Assembly: GCA_013361015.1 (NCBI GenBank)
Contig: JABWAN010000065.1
Location: 1-12,268, forward strand
Direction of reading: 5' to 3'
Origin: Candidatus Zhuqueibacterota bacterium
Lineage (GTDB): Bacteria > Zhuqueibacterota > Zhuqueibacteria > Zhuqueibacterales > Zhuqueibacteraceae
Length of the DNA: 12,268 bases
Shown here in pieces: positions 1 through 9,100 of the stretch (position 1 is the stretch's first letter; each line of letters begins with the position of its first letter). Under the pieces are notes generated by a model. That model saw nothing but the letters and a program-made list of their open reading frames with translations, searched no databases and had not been told where the DNA came from. The position numbers and the translations under genes are program-made.

Positions 1-1150
1 CCGGCTCGAGAAAGTCGGTGTCATTCGGATTTTTCTTCGGCAACCACGTCACTTTGGTCTCGCTGCCGTTTTTGCGAAAGAGCACGAAATTAAAAAGCTC
101 CGCATGACTCACGACGTAAGGTGAATGTGTCGAAATCAATTTCTGCCCTTTGATCTCGGCAATTTGATCAAACAAGGCGCGTTGCGCGTGCGGGTGCAAA
201 TGAGCTTCCGGTTCTTCCAAGGCAATGATCGGCAAGGGTTCGATTTCTTTGCTACGTTTTTGATGCCAATCAATGTAAGCGCGGAAAACGAGTAAAGCCG
301 CCATGCTGCGGGCACCCATGCCATGTCGATTGATTGGAAAGGCATGTGCGCCGCGTGTTTTAAACAATACATCCATCCCTCTCACCAAATCTCTTATTTG
401 ATGCGGCAGCGGCGTAATCTCGACTCCTGCATGTTCGCTCGTCACGGTTCGATAAAGCTCTTCCAAGCGTTGTTGCAAATGTGCCAAAACCGGGCTTCCC
501 GCGCGAATTAGCTCACTGGCTTCTAGCAAAACAGATTCAATCTTTTTTTGAATTTCGCCTTCGAGTTGAAGATCGCTTGCCAATTTGCCCCAAAATGATT
601 GCCGTGAGTGCAATTGCTCATGGATGTCTCTTTTGGCATCGAGATAATAGAAAGGGAACAATTCCATCAACTCTCTGCGAGGCATTGGGCGAGATAAAAC
701 TTGAATTTGTTCCGCCTCTTTTTTTGTGCGAGCCCACCCTTTGAGAAATGAGCGTTTGCGCTGATAATCTTCTCGCACTTTATCCCAACCCAATTCTGCG
801 CGTATCGTTAGATAGTCTTTTTCCTCGCCCTTTCCAACTTGAATGGCATCACCAAACAAGCCTCTTACTTCATCTTTGAATTCGTGCTGATCATCGATTG
901 GCTCTATTCGAATGTCTACACGGGCTTTACGATCACGCGGGGCTTGCGGTTTATCCGCTTCTAGAAAAATATCATCCACAGAAAAACGCGAATCGCTTTC
1001 AGCGAAAACGAGCGCAATTGCATCCAGAAAAGAAGTTTTGCCGGAATTGTTCTCGCCTATAAGGACCGTGTGCCTTCTCAAAGGCAGCCAGATATCAGCC
1101 AATGATCTAAAATTCTCTATGCGAATTTCTGTGATTTGAAAATCACTCAT
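1..1150 (-). CDS. OLD-family AAA ATPase/endonuclease, C-terminus cut by window edge
   Basis: Partial gene reading off the left edge; 383 codons are visible from ATG at 1150. The start is supported by GGAGGG six bases upstream and by the family-typical opening (ITEIRIENFRSL). Seen: Walker A GENNSGKTS at residues 32-40, a signature-like GMGARS at 277-282, Walker B/D-loop ALEEPEAHLHP at 310-320, and the switch histidine in STHSPYV at 340-346. This order is that of the RecF/SMC-like ATPase domain of OLD (overcoming lysogenization defect) nucleases. The family carries a Toprim nuclease domain after this point, which would lie off the window. OLD proteins act on DNA and many serve phage defence, including GajA of Gabija; whether this is GajA cannot be decided here. 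Its GC content is lower than its neighbours and AGA and ATA codons are frequent, suggesting acquisition. It follows the alcohol dehydrogenase by 34 bases and may be co-transcribed. A plain AAA_15/AAA_21 ATPase without nuclease is the alternative. Confidence 0.9.
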   Translation of the reverse strand, partial: MSDFQITEIRIENFRSLADIWLPLRRHTVLIGENNSGKTSFLDAIALVFAESDSRFSVDDIFLEADKPQAPRDRKARVDIRIEPIDDQHEFKDEVRGLFGDAIQVGKGEEKDYLTIRAELGWDKVREDYQRKRSFLKGWARTKKEAEQIQVLSRPMPRRELMELFPFYYLDAKRDIHEQLHSRQSFWGKLASDLQLEGEIQKKIESVLLEASELIRAGSPVLAHLQQRLEELYRTVTSEHAGVEITPLPHQIRDLVRGMDVLFKTRGAHAFPINRHGMGARSMAALLVFRAYIDWHQKRSKEIEPLPIIALEEPEAHLHPHAQRALFDQIAEIKGQKLISTHSPYVVSHAELFNFVLFRKNGSETKVTWLPKKNPNDTDFLEP

Positions 1151-1156
1151 GGGTAA

Positions 1157-1162
1157 CCCTCC
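1157..1162 (-). promoter_or_regulatory. Ribosome binding site of the OLD-family gene
   Basis: GGAGGG on the minus strand, six bases before the ATG at 1150. It fixes the start of the OLD-family gene and lies within the 34-base gap after the alcohol dehydrogenase stop codon. Confidence 0.75.
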
Positions 1163-1184
1163 GTGAGCATAGGAACTACGCGAA

Positions 1185-2324
1185 CTACATCGCCGCCTCA
1201 TACAGCGCCCTCAAATCCTCCTTCGCCACCGGCCTGGGATTGAGCAAGTGGCACGCATCCTCGAACGCTTGTTCGGTGAGCGCAGGAATCTGCTCGCGCC
1301 GCACGCCCACTTCGGATAATCTCGCTGGAATGCCGATGCGTTTGTTCATTTCTGAAATAATATCGGCAGCGTTGCGAGTGCGATCGCCCGTTAATGCAGC
1401 AGCAACATCAGCAAGCCGTTCTGCAACCGCAGATTGATTGAACGCGAGAACATACGGCAACATGATCGCATTTGCAAGCCCGTGATGCAAACCCGCAATC
1501 GTCGAAAGCGGATGCGCGAGCGAGTGGCACACACCGAGACCCTTTTGAAACGCCACCGCGCCCATGCTCGCGGCCATCATCATGTCGCTGCGCGCTTCGA
1601 GATCTTCGCCGTGCTCGACCGCTCGCACGAGGCTGCGAGCAATGAGTTTGAGTCCTTGCAGAGCAATGCCGTCGCACATGGGATGATAGCCTTTTGAAAC
1701 GTATGCTTCCAGACAATGCGTGAGCGCATCCATTCCCGTTGCGGCAGTGAGTTTGGGCGGCAATTTTAGCGTGAGCATGGGATCGCACAGCGCCACACGC
1801 GGCATAAGGTTCGGCGAGAAGATCACGGTCTTGCGCTGCGTGGATTTCAATGTGATCACCGCACTACGACCAACTTCACTGCCCGTGCCCGCAGTGGTGG
1901 GAATCGTTATCACGCGCGGCACGTTCGAGGTGATGCGTTGCCAGCCGTCGATTTTGTCATCGTATTGTTCCATGGGCCACGCATGCGTGCTCATCAATGC
2001 AATTGCCTTGCCCATGTCGAGTGGCGAACCGCCGCCCACGGCGATGAGGCAATCGCAGGTTGCGTCTTTGTAGCACGCGACGCCTGCCGCGACATTGGCC
2101 TCAACAGGGTTGGACGCGACCTCGTCGAAAATCGCAGAGTTGAGATTTGCTTGTTTGAGTTTTGTCTGTATTTGCTCGACAATGCCGCTGGCAATCACGC
2201 CTTTGTCGGTGACCAGCAATGGACGTTTGCCGCCGATTTCATGCACCGCGGCGCTCAAATGATCCAGCGCGCCTGGCCCGAAAATGATTTTGGTGGGGAA
2301 GGAGAAGGTGGTAATCATGGCCAT
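1185..2324 (-). CDS. Iron-containing alcohol dehydrogenase (group III)
   Basis: Predicted 379-residue cytoplasmic NAD(P)-dependent oxidoreductase interconverting an alcohol and an aldehyde or ketone, with a divalent metal (usually Fe2+). Seen: N-terminal FSFPTKIIFGPGAL, the nucleotide-binding GGGSPLDMGKA loop, and the metal ligands by family alignment D199 and H203 (GMDALTHCLEAY), H267 (CHSLAHP) and H281 (LHHG). The spacings match those of FucO (196, 200, 263, 277). D40 in LVTD matches the Asp that favours NAD over NADP in FucO. Length is normal for the family (about 380-390). The frame stays open upstream to 2414, but ATG at 2324 is preferred: it is preceded by a GAGAA purine run, and the additional 30 residues resemble nothing in the family. 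The substrate cannot be read from sequence; relatives include FucO, DhaT and butanol dehydrogenases. A short-chain alcohol or sugar-derived aldehyde is plausible next to a mannosidase, but this is inference. Confidence 0.93.
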   Translation of the reverse strand: MAMITTFSFPTKIIFGPGALDHLSAAVHEIGGKRPLLVTDKGVIASGIVEQIQTKLKQANLNSAIFDEVASNPVEANVAAGVACYKDATCDCLIAVGGGSPLDMGKAIALMSTHAWPMEQYDDKIDGWQRITSNVPRVITIPTTAGTGSEVGRSAVITLKSTQRKTVIFSPNLMPRVALCDPMLTLKLPPKLTAATGMDALTHCLEAYVSKGYHPMCDGIALQGLKLIARSLVRAVEHGEDLEARSDMMMAASMGAVAFQKGLGVCHSLAHPLSTIAGLHHGLANAIMLPYVLAFNQSAVAERLADVAAALTGDRTRNAADIISEMNKRIGIPARLSEVGVRREQIPALTEQAFEDACHLLNPRPVAKEDLRALYEAAM

Positions 2325-2963
2325 GATTTTCTCAAGCGTTCGTGCGACGAATTGATCGCACGCAAAATAGCTTGCGCATTGCACAAAAGCAAGCGGAGCG
2401 CGGTTTGAGTTCAAGTTTGGGAAGAATGGGCTGAGCGATAAACGGAGGGAAGAAGAGAGTCTTAAAATGCTTCGGTGTGATTGGGCGCTTGGCGGCCTTC
2501 TGCGGGAGTGAATTGAATCAAATCTCGCGTTCGTGTAAGATACTCTTCAACCTCGGGCTTTGCAGGAGGGTTAACCAGAAAGGGATAGCGTGTCAATCAG
2601 AAACCTCTTTGGCATTCGAGGCAAGCTCTATTGCGTAAGAGGAGGCCACGAAAATGCTGGAGCGCAAAGCCAGCAACGAATCCCACGCGGGCAAAAGGAC
2701 TGCGCAACGATTTCATGATTGCAGGGACGCAGGCTTTTGCTTTTTGAAATCTCCGAAGCGCTTTAAGTCAGCTCGGTGCACTAGCCCCCTCGGTAAACAA
2801 GCGAAGACGATACGCAAGAACGAGCAGCGACAAAGCAAAAAAAGAAAGCCGCGGTATTGCTTTGAAAACCGGACGACCACCACAGGTAACAGAGGCATCA
2901 CTCATGACAATGCACGGCTTTGGCTCGAAGGCCCTTCCGGATCACTCGGGAAGGGCGAGAGGC
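2325..2963. other. Intergenic region of 639 bases, no convincing gene
   Basis: Gap between the GH38 stop codon and the alcohol dehydrogenase start. It should hold the 3' end of the GH38 transcript and the leader or promoter of the dehydrogenase. Seen: a stem-loop at 2931-2956; a perfect TTGACA (minus strand, 2596-2591) without a good -10 at the right spacing; a TATCTT (minus, about 2543-2538) 17 bases after a weak CTGCAA; and a small hairpin GCTGG/CCAGC around 2656-2674. A rightward open frame, 2654-3001 (115 codons), has AGGAGG eight bases before its ATG. Its product is a basic low-information protein that overlaps the GH38 3' end, so I do not call it as a gene. Confidence 0.6.
2931..2956 (-). 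terminator. Stem-loop just after the GH38 stop codon
   Basis: Perfect 8-bp inverted repeat (GCCCTTCC at 2931-2938, GGAAGGGC at 2949-2956) with a 10-base loop, starting 7 bases after the mannosidase stop codon. No T-run follows on the minus strand, so it fits an mRNA-end stabiliser or a weak terminator better than a classic intrinsic terminator. Confidence 0.45.
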
Positions 2964-5813
2964 TCAACCCGCCATCTTCCTTGACGCCTCGACTTCAATA
3001 GTTACGATGCGCCACGCGGGCACGTCCAATTCCAAGCGCGATTTGGCGATGATGGGAATTTCTTCGAGGCGGTCTTCCGCCAAGTTCACGCGCCACGCAT
3101 GCGTGAGCGGTGCGCCCCAAGTGCATTTGCCTTTCACGCGTTCGTGCGAGGCGTTGTAAAAGCGCACAATCGTCGTGTTGCGTTGCTCGCACTTTTTGAC
3201 GGCGGTCACCACCAGCGCCTCCGGCTCGCATTGCAGCAGCGAATACTCCGGCGGTTGATTGCTGATTTTGCCCGTGCATTGCTCTTCGAGCATGGGCACG
3301 CGATACGATTGCGCGTGCGTGGCGAGAGCGTGAGTGCGTGCGCCGGCCGCATAGGGCATAAACGCGTAATGAAATTTTTGTTCGCCAAGACATTGCGCTT
3401 CCGGCGCAACGTACTGCGGCCCGGCGTTATCAGGGCGGGTGGCAAGATCGGGACGCGAGAGCCAGCCCACGCAGCGCAGCAACGTGACTGCGAGTGCAAT
3501 GCCCTTGCGTTCCTTTATGGCTTCATACTCATGCAAACCGTGCGTGAGCAGCGCAAGCCCGCCACGACGGTCTTCCACCCCGCACAGACGTTGCATGGGC
3601 GAAGTCGGCGCGGGCGGTTGAATCCAATCTTTACCCGCAGGTTTTTTGAGCGGCCGTTCGGTGAGATGAAACGGTTGCCCGGCGAAGGTGGAGGTTGCGG
3701 GAATCGGCGTCGGCGCATGCACGCGCAAACGATGATCTTCAGCGAGATTGTGCAGCGTCAATTCGACTTGTACATAAGGCGAGGCCGCGGTGACCGTAAA
3801 TTTCCAGTGCAATTGGCAAACGACATTTTTCTTGCTGCGGCGTTGGCGCTCGCGTTCGAATTTCGCGGGCAAAGGCAGAGCGCTCTGCACTTCCACTTCC
3901 ACGGCGAGGGGCGAACGATGGATGAATTTCATTTTGCCGCGGCGGTTGCGACTCCATATCGTGCCGCCCTTCGCCGGCGCATAGTCGTATTCGTCTCCGA
4001 TATCGGCGCTGTCTTCCAACACATTGACCGGGCCGTATTGCCGCTTCGTCGCCTTGTGATAAAGCACGAATGTTCCATCCGAAGCAAACCGCACGCGGAA
4101 GAATTGATTTTCGACCGTCGTGCCCTTTACTTTGAGCGGCTGCTCCAGCGGGATCGTATCCGTTTCGCGCAGCGCATACGTGCGATAGCCCAGCCCCGGA
4201 ACGTTGGGCGCAAGATACTCCAACTCGACGAGCTTCCAGGATTGCTCACGCTTGCGCGGCGCCAGATCGTACGCTGCGAAATCGTGTTGCACTTGCGCTT
4301 GTTTGGTGGCGTGGTCAATCGGCCTGATGCCTGCGGAATTCAGCGAAGCAGTGCGCAAGAACGCTTCGGGCAACTCATAGCCCGGTCGAGAGCCCAGCGT
4401 GCGCGTTTTGATAATGTGCGTCGGTATCGGTTTGCCTACCGGATCGACGAGCGTCATCTTCTTCAACGAATAGGCGGGCGGGACGAGCATGAAGGAGCGC
4501 AGCACTTGTGTGCGTGGAAAGGCCAGTGTGTTCGCGACGACCACCGCGGGCGCGTCATTGTGTTGCACCCTGGCCGCGAGATAGTCCATCGCAGTGCTGA
4601 CCACGAGCTTGCCCATTTGTTTGACTTCCGCGAAGCGCGGCAACATGTCGCGGTGGACTTGATCGATGCTACAACCGCCGATCGAATCGTGCGGGTGGTT
4701 TTGCAGCAACGTTTTCCACGCGTGATTGAGAAAACCGTGATAGCTTTCTTGTCCGGCGCGATGCCATAGCAGAATGCCGAGCGGCTCCGCCATTTGCGTG
4801 AGCAGGGTCTCACACGCGTCGTTCAGTTGCTTCAAATAGACCCGGCTGGAAAGTACGCCGGAAAGAATGAAGTGGCGCTTGCTGCTGTGAATTTCGCCCG
4901 ACCATTCTGTGAGCGCGAGGCCGGCGCGGCGCAAGGCATGCACGAAGCGCGAGAAGCTGGTGTGCTCGATCTGAATTTCAGGCAACACGTTATTGACGTA
5001 AGCCAGCATGCGCGGCAATTCCGCTTGCGGCTCTTGGTGATCGCAGCCGTTGTTGATGAGCAAATTGCACGTCCCGTCGCTGCCGGGTTTCGCGTGTCCG
5101 CCCAATTCGGCAATCTCTTGTTTGAAATAATCCACGAGCAGATCGAAGCGCGGCAATTCGGCGCCATGCTCGGCGTTGTTTTCAAAGCCGAGGTGATTGC
5201 CGTTGCAATAGCCTTTGCGTTGATTGATGGCCAGCACGCGGCTGCCGTCCGGGGCATTCCACAAGAACTCGGTGCCCAGCGTGGCCTCTTCGTCGCCCAA
5301 GCCGCGCGTGAAAATGAAATTATCAATCTGAAAGCCGCGCAAGATTTGCGGCAATTGCGCCACGTGTCCGAACGAATCCGGCACGTAGCCGACTTTCATG
5401 ACGCTGCCGAATTGTGCGCCGGTTTGATGGCCGTGGAGCAAATTGCGCACGAGCGCTTCGCCGCTCGCGAGAAACTCATCGGGCAATACATACCACGGAC
5501 CAATCTCGAGGCGACCGCCTTGAATGAGATTCTTCAAGCGCTCGCGATTTTCGGGGCGGATTTGCAGATAATCCTCCAGCACGAGGGTTTGGCCGTCGAA
5601 CACAAAGTAGCGATACTCGGGCGCGCGCTCTAAAAGTTCCAGCAGGCGGTCCGCCATCCGCACAAGCCGCATGCGGTATTGCTGAAAGCTTTGAGACCAT
5701 TCGCGATCCCAATGCGTGTGCGAAACGACGTGGAGCTTGTAACGCACCGGGCTGGAAACCGCGGGCTTGGAGCCTTTGCGCGGGCGATTGGTGTAAGGCG
5801 TTGTGTAAATCAT
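2964..5813 (-). CDS. GH38 alpha-mannosidase (cytoplasmic, catalytically complete)
   Basis: Predicted 949-residue retaining alpha-mannosidase of glycoside hydrolase family 38, cleaving alpha-mannosides via a metal-assisted double displacement. Seen: the metal motif HTHWDREW at 32-39 (ligands H34 and D36), the nucleophile motif YVPDSFGH with D146, NNGCDHQEPQ at 254-263, and the late metal histidine H375 in NHPHDSIGG. The C-terminal beta domains follow, with the family-typical GGLALLTHGLHEYEAI and LTLLRCVGWLS. The layout is a catalytic barrel (about 25-290), a helical segment (about 300-410) and beta domains (about 420-949). It is somewhat longer than the 880-residue bacterial forms such as MngB and streptococcal GH38. 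There is no signal peptide; residues 1-24 are a basic, proline-rich extension. The SD upstream of 5813 is weak, but no later start keeps the HTHWD motif apart from a GTG at residue 23. It lies downstream of the exported GH38-like gene on the same strand. The substrate (mannosylglycerate, N-glycan fragments or other mannosides) is undetermined. Confidence 0.94.
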   Translation of the reverse strand: MIYTTPYTNRPRKGSKPAVSSPVRYKLHVVSHTHWDREWSQSFQQYRMRLVRMADRLLELLERAPEYRYFVFDGQTLVLEDYLQIRPENRERLKNLIQGGRLEIGPWYVLPDEFLASGEALVRNLLHGHQTGAQFGSVMKVGYVPDSFGHVAQLPQILRGFQIDNFIFTRGLGDEEATLGTEFLWNAPDGSRVLAINQRKGYCNGNHLGFENNAEHGAELPRFDLLVDYFKQEIAELGGHAKPGSDGTCNLLINNGCDHQEPQAELPRMLAYVNNVLPEIQIEHTSFSRFVHALRRAGLALTEWSGEIHSSKRHFILSGVLSSRVYLKQLNDACETLLTQMAEPLGILLWHRAGQESYHGFLNHAWKTLLQNHPHDSIGGCSIDQVHRDMLPRFAEVKQMGKLVVSTAMDYLAARVQHNDAPAVVVANTLAFPRTQVLRSFMLVPPAYSLKKMTLVDPVGKPIPTHIIKTRTLGSRPGYELPEAFLRTASLNSAGIRPIDHATKQAQVQHDFAAYDLAPRKREQSWKLVELEYLAPNVPGLGYRTYALRETDTIPLEQPLKVKGTTVENQFFRVRFASDGTFVLYHKATKRQYGPVNVLEDSADIGDEYDYAPAKGGTIWSRNRRGKMKFIHRSPLAVEVEVQSALPLPAKFERERQRRSKKNVVCQLHWKFTVTAASPYVQVELTLHNLAEDHRLRVHAPTPIPATSTFAGQPFHLTERPLKKPAGKDWIQPPAPTSPMQRLCGVEDRRGGLALLTHGLHEYEAIKERKGIALAVTLLRCVGWLSRPDLATRPDNAGPQYVAPEAQCLGEQKFHYAFMPYAAGARTHALATHAQSYRVPMLEEQCTGKISNQPPEYSLLQCEPEALVVTAVKKCEQRNTTIVRFYNASHERVKGKCTWGAPLTHAWRVNLAEDRLEEIPIIAKSRLELDVPAWRIVTIEVEASRKMAG

Positions 5814-6065
5814 GGCATGTTCCGATCGACTAGGTGATGCAGGTTACTGCTGACGACGTGTAATTGAGGGCAAAAAGGTTCCGGATGCAGAATCACGGTG
5901 GCGAGCGCAATAGCGAACCAGAATTGGGGAGGGAACAGAGTGCGGACGCAGCGCTGCAAATACGCGGCACGACGCCGCGGGCAATGATGCTAGCTGGACA
6001 ATCAACCGAAGTGATGAAAAGATATACTTTGATTTTCCTCATGCTCCCTCACGAGTTTTGAACAA
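5814..6065. other. Spacer between the two GH38-family genes
   Basis: About 250 bases without a credible gene. Seen: a GC-only hairpin CGCGGC/GCCGCG (5963-5968 with 5974-5979, 5-base loop), a perfect 10-base palindrome GCAGCGCTGC (5948-5957), and an AT-rich patch reading TATATC on the minus strand near 6025-6030 that could be a -10 box but has no clear -35. The spacing leaves open both an independent promoter for the mannosidase and read-through from the upstream gene. Confidence 0.45.
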
Positions 6066-6094
6066 GTGCGACGCACCTTAAAAGTGCGTCGCAC
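6066..6094 (-). terminator. 11-bp nested palindromic stem-loop after the pseudo-GH38 stop
   Basis: GTGCGACGCAC (6066-6076) and GTGCGTCGCAC (6084-6094) are perfect inverted repeats around a 7-base loop, 9 bases beyond the stop codon of the exported GH38-like gene. On the minus strand the stem is followed by TTGTT, a short T-rich tail, so an intrinsic terminator is likely. Each arm is itself a palindrome (GTGCG-A-CGCAC), which is unusual for a simple terminator and typical of dispersed palindromic repeats. Confidence 0.6.
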
Positions 6095-6103
6095 AACATG
6101 CTT

Positions 6104-9100
6104 TCATTGCCCGGCGCTCTTTTTGATTTTTAAAGTTTTCACTTCCCACGGCTTCAAGGAAATCGCAAGCCGTGCGCCGGTATGTGCCGTGGGCTTTTCC
6201 TCCCATTCCAACAAATTCACTTCACTGACCGAAGCCGCGGCGAACGGCAACGTGATCGTTGCGGTGGTGTTCGCGCCGTGATTTTCCTGCAAACGAATAA
6301 TCCAACTCGCGTCATCCTCGGATTTCTTCAATGCGGAAAGCAGGACGCCCGCAGGCTCGACGCTGACGAAACTCTGTTGCAGCGGCAAGCTGCCCGCGTG
6401 CTGTTTCGTGACGCGCGCCATGAGCGGTTGATTGAAATCATAACTCATCCGGTCGGTTTGCGCCTGCTTCCAATCGCCTTTGTGCGGCAAAAGCGCGAAG
6501 GTTAAGCGATAAGGCTTTTCTTCTCCGGCATTGTGATTCGAGCCGGAGCGCAATAAGTTTGCACGCAGCGTGGTTTCATGCACCTCGATACTGTAGCTGC
6601 CGGTGTTCGCCAGCGTCAATCCAAATTGCTCATTCGAAAGATCGCACCATTTGTGCATGAGCGAGGTCTCGCCGTTCGCTGCGGGTTCCACTACGCCGTA
6701 TGGAATTTCCACGCCGGCGCGCTGATTGGGAATATTGAAAGGCAGGACCAGCTTCACCGCTTTATTCGGGTCCGTCCAGTTCCAATCATAATGCGCTTCG
6801 ATGCGCGGCAGCGTGGCGTACATCACGTATTCCTGTGTGATCTCGGAATTGCGGTATTGAAAGCGCGTGCGAATTCTGCCGCGCAACGGACCGGCTTCGA
6901 GGATTTCGGGTTTGCCCGCGGCCTGCAAAGTGTCAATCGTGCCGTCGTATGCTAGCGCCAAAGTGGAACCGCTCTTTTCGCCCCAAACTTCCAAGCCGCC
7001 CGTTTGTGAAGCCATCCATTCGCGGTTGAAATAATTGTCTACCAAACGTTCCAGCGCGCCGCTGTTTGCGTTGATCAAAATGCTGAAATCGCGATTGCTC
7101 ATGGCGAAGTTGTCGCTAGCATCCACGCGCACGCGATGCTGCAACTCTTCCGGTTTGTTCCATTGCAACCAATATACTTTGTAGCCAAGCGCCGGCACGT
7201 TTTCCGGCAGGAAGAGGAAGCGATAGTGCACGCCTTCTGCGGTGGAATCGTGCATGAGAATTTGCACCGGCACGCGCGCATTGTTGGCATCGCGGAAATA
7301 GGGCACGGGCTTGACTTCTTGCTCCGGCCCGGCTTTCGCGGACTTCTTGGCCGGCCTGGCTTTTTTCGGCGCCGGCGGCTGCGGCTTCACGGTCATTTCG
7401 ACTTCGACGTAATCCGTGCGCGGCCACGCGGAGGGATTGTAAATCACCACGGGCGTTTCTTGCTCGGCCGGCGCCTTGGTGTTGATCGCAGCCTCGATAT
7501 TTGTCATGGCTTGATCGAGCGCTGCCTTTGCCGTTTCCGTGGCTTCACGTTGATAGCGTTGCGCTTCGCGATACAACTCGGCATGAGCCGTGCCCGCAAG
7601 CAGGCTTTGCATCTGGCTCGTGAGGAGATTGCGCCATTGCATGGTGAATTGCGCATGCGGATAAGTGAAGCCATAAGTTTGTGCGAACAGCGCAAAAGCC
7701 TCGGCTACCGGCAAAATCATTTCGGTTTGACGGTTGCCCATTTTGTAACGCGTGAGGCTGCTCCATAAGCCGCCGGACGAAGGGTTGATCGCACTGCTGT
7801 GTATGGGCAACGCGGTTTTTGCCGCAGCAAACTCATCGAAAAAGCCTTGTGCACGCGTCATCCGCACGGAAGGCGCGGCGAGACGCTGATCACGATTCGC
7901 CGTCACATATGCGAGGTCTTCCGCCAAGCGGATATCGCGCCCGCTTACGCCGCTGTTCTGATTGTCAATGCCGTACACGCGCAGAGCCTTGGGCCAGCGA
8001 AAGCTCTGTTTTGAAACCAGGGCATGCCGTCCAACATCGCGGGTGAGCGGCGAGTTGTTTTCTTCCGGCGGACGATAGCCGAGCACTTGCGCGCCATCCA
8101 TGCCTTCCCATTTCCATAAGCGCAGCGCTTCCCACGGGTGATACATGACGATCGCGTTCATACCACTCTTCTTGAGCACCTGCGGCATGTTGGCGGGATG
8201 AGCCAGCGCATTCGGCATCCAGGCCAGGTTTGGCTCGAGGCCGAATTTTTCTTTCAAATATCTTTTGCCGTAAAGAAACTGCCGCGCGAGGCTCTCACCG
8301 GAAATCAAACTCGCTTCACTTTCCACCCAACTGCCGCCCACCAATTCCCAGCGCTTTTGCGCCACATGCTCTTGTATGGTGTTGAACAGTTGCGGATCGC
8401 GTTGTTCGAGCCACCAATAAACCGCGGCTTCGCTCTGTGTGAAATAGAAGCCGGGATACTTTTCCAGATGGCGGAGCACTTGTTGAAAGGTCGCGCGATA
8501 TTGATCGGCGATCCCGGTAAAACTCGGTTGCTGTCCGAGAGCAAGTGGAGCGGTGGCAATCAAGCTGACATCGGGAACCGTGGTCAAAGCCTCCGTGACC
8601 TGCGGCAGTTTGGAGTTTGCTTCCGCGATGAGCTGGTTCAATCTTTTCACGTCACGCGCTTTTAAAACCGCGAACATGGTGCTATCCAACGCTTTTTGTT
8701 CCGCAGTTGGATCGCCGCGCACTTGATGCAGCAACGTTGCGGAATTCAGATAACGCAACAAGGCCGCGTTTTCAACGGTGATGAAATATTGGGGCGCAGC
8801 GTTCGGCGCCGGCGCGGCATTACTGTCGCGCTGCGCATAGGCTGGCAGCGAAGTCACGTGCACGAGAATTTCAAAGCGCCCGTTGGCTGCGGCGCTATCC
8901 GTCAGCGCGAGATCGCCCGTATAGCCGCGCGCACTAAAAGCCTTTTGTTCGCCGTTGATGAGAATGTCGCCTTGGGCCGCGCCGAAATCCGCGGAAAACA
9001 GCAGCGGCATGCCGGCCCATTCCCATGGCACGAGCAGCTCGCGCCGAAAACTCGTCGTGCCGTTGCTCGCGAGTTGCTCGAAACCTTCCACTTCGAACGT

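Noticed and set aside
2325..2414. 30-residue N-terminal extension of the alcohol dehydrogenase
   Set aside because: No family similarity and no upstream SD; ATG 2324 gives the normal length and N-terminus.
2591..2596. Perfect TTGACA as promoter of the alcohol dehydrogenase
   Set aside because: The hexamers 16-18 bases downstream match the -10 consensus in only about two positions, so I kept it as a note in the intergenic entry.
2614..2700. Cyclic-di-GMP riboswitch-like text (GGCAAG near 2620, GCGCAAAGCC at 2662-2671) and glycine riboswitch-like GGCAAAAGGAC at 2690-2700
   Set aside because: Only short fragments match. The conserved GGACGCAAAGCC context, the P1b arm and the tetraloop receptor are missing, and no target gene follows on the plus strand.
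3099..4769. 556-codon rightward open frame, with others at 4794-5633 and 1938-2408
   Set aside because: Antisense shadows of the mannosidase and alcohol dehydrogenase genes. The products are His/Arg/Ala-rich with no family pattern, while the opposite strand gives clear enzyme motifs.
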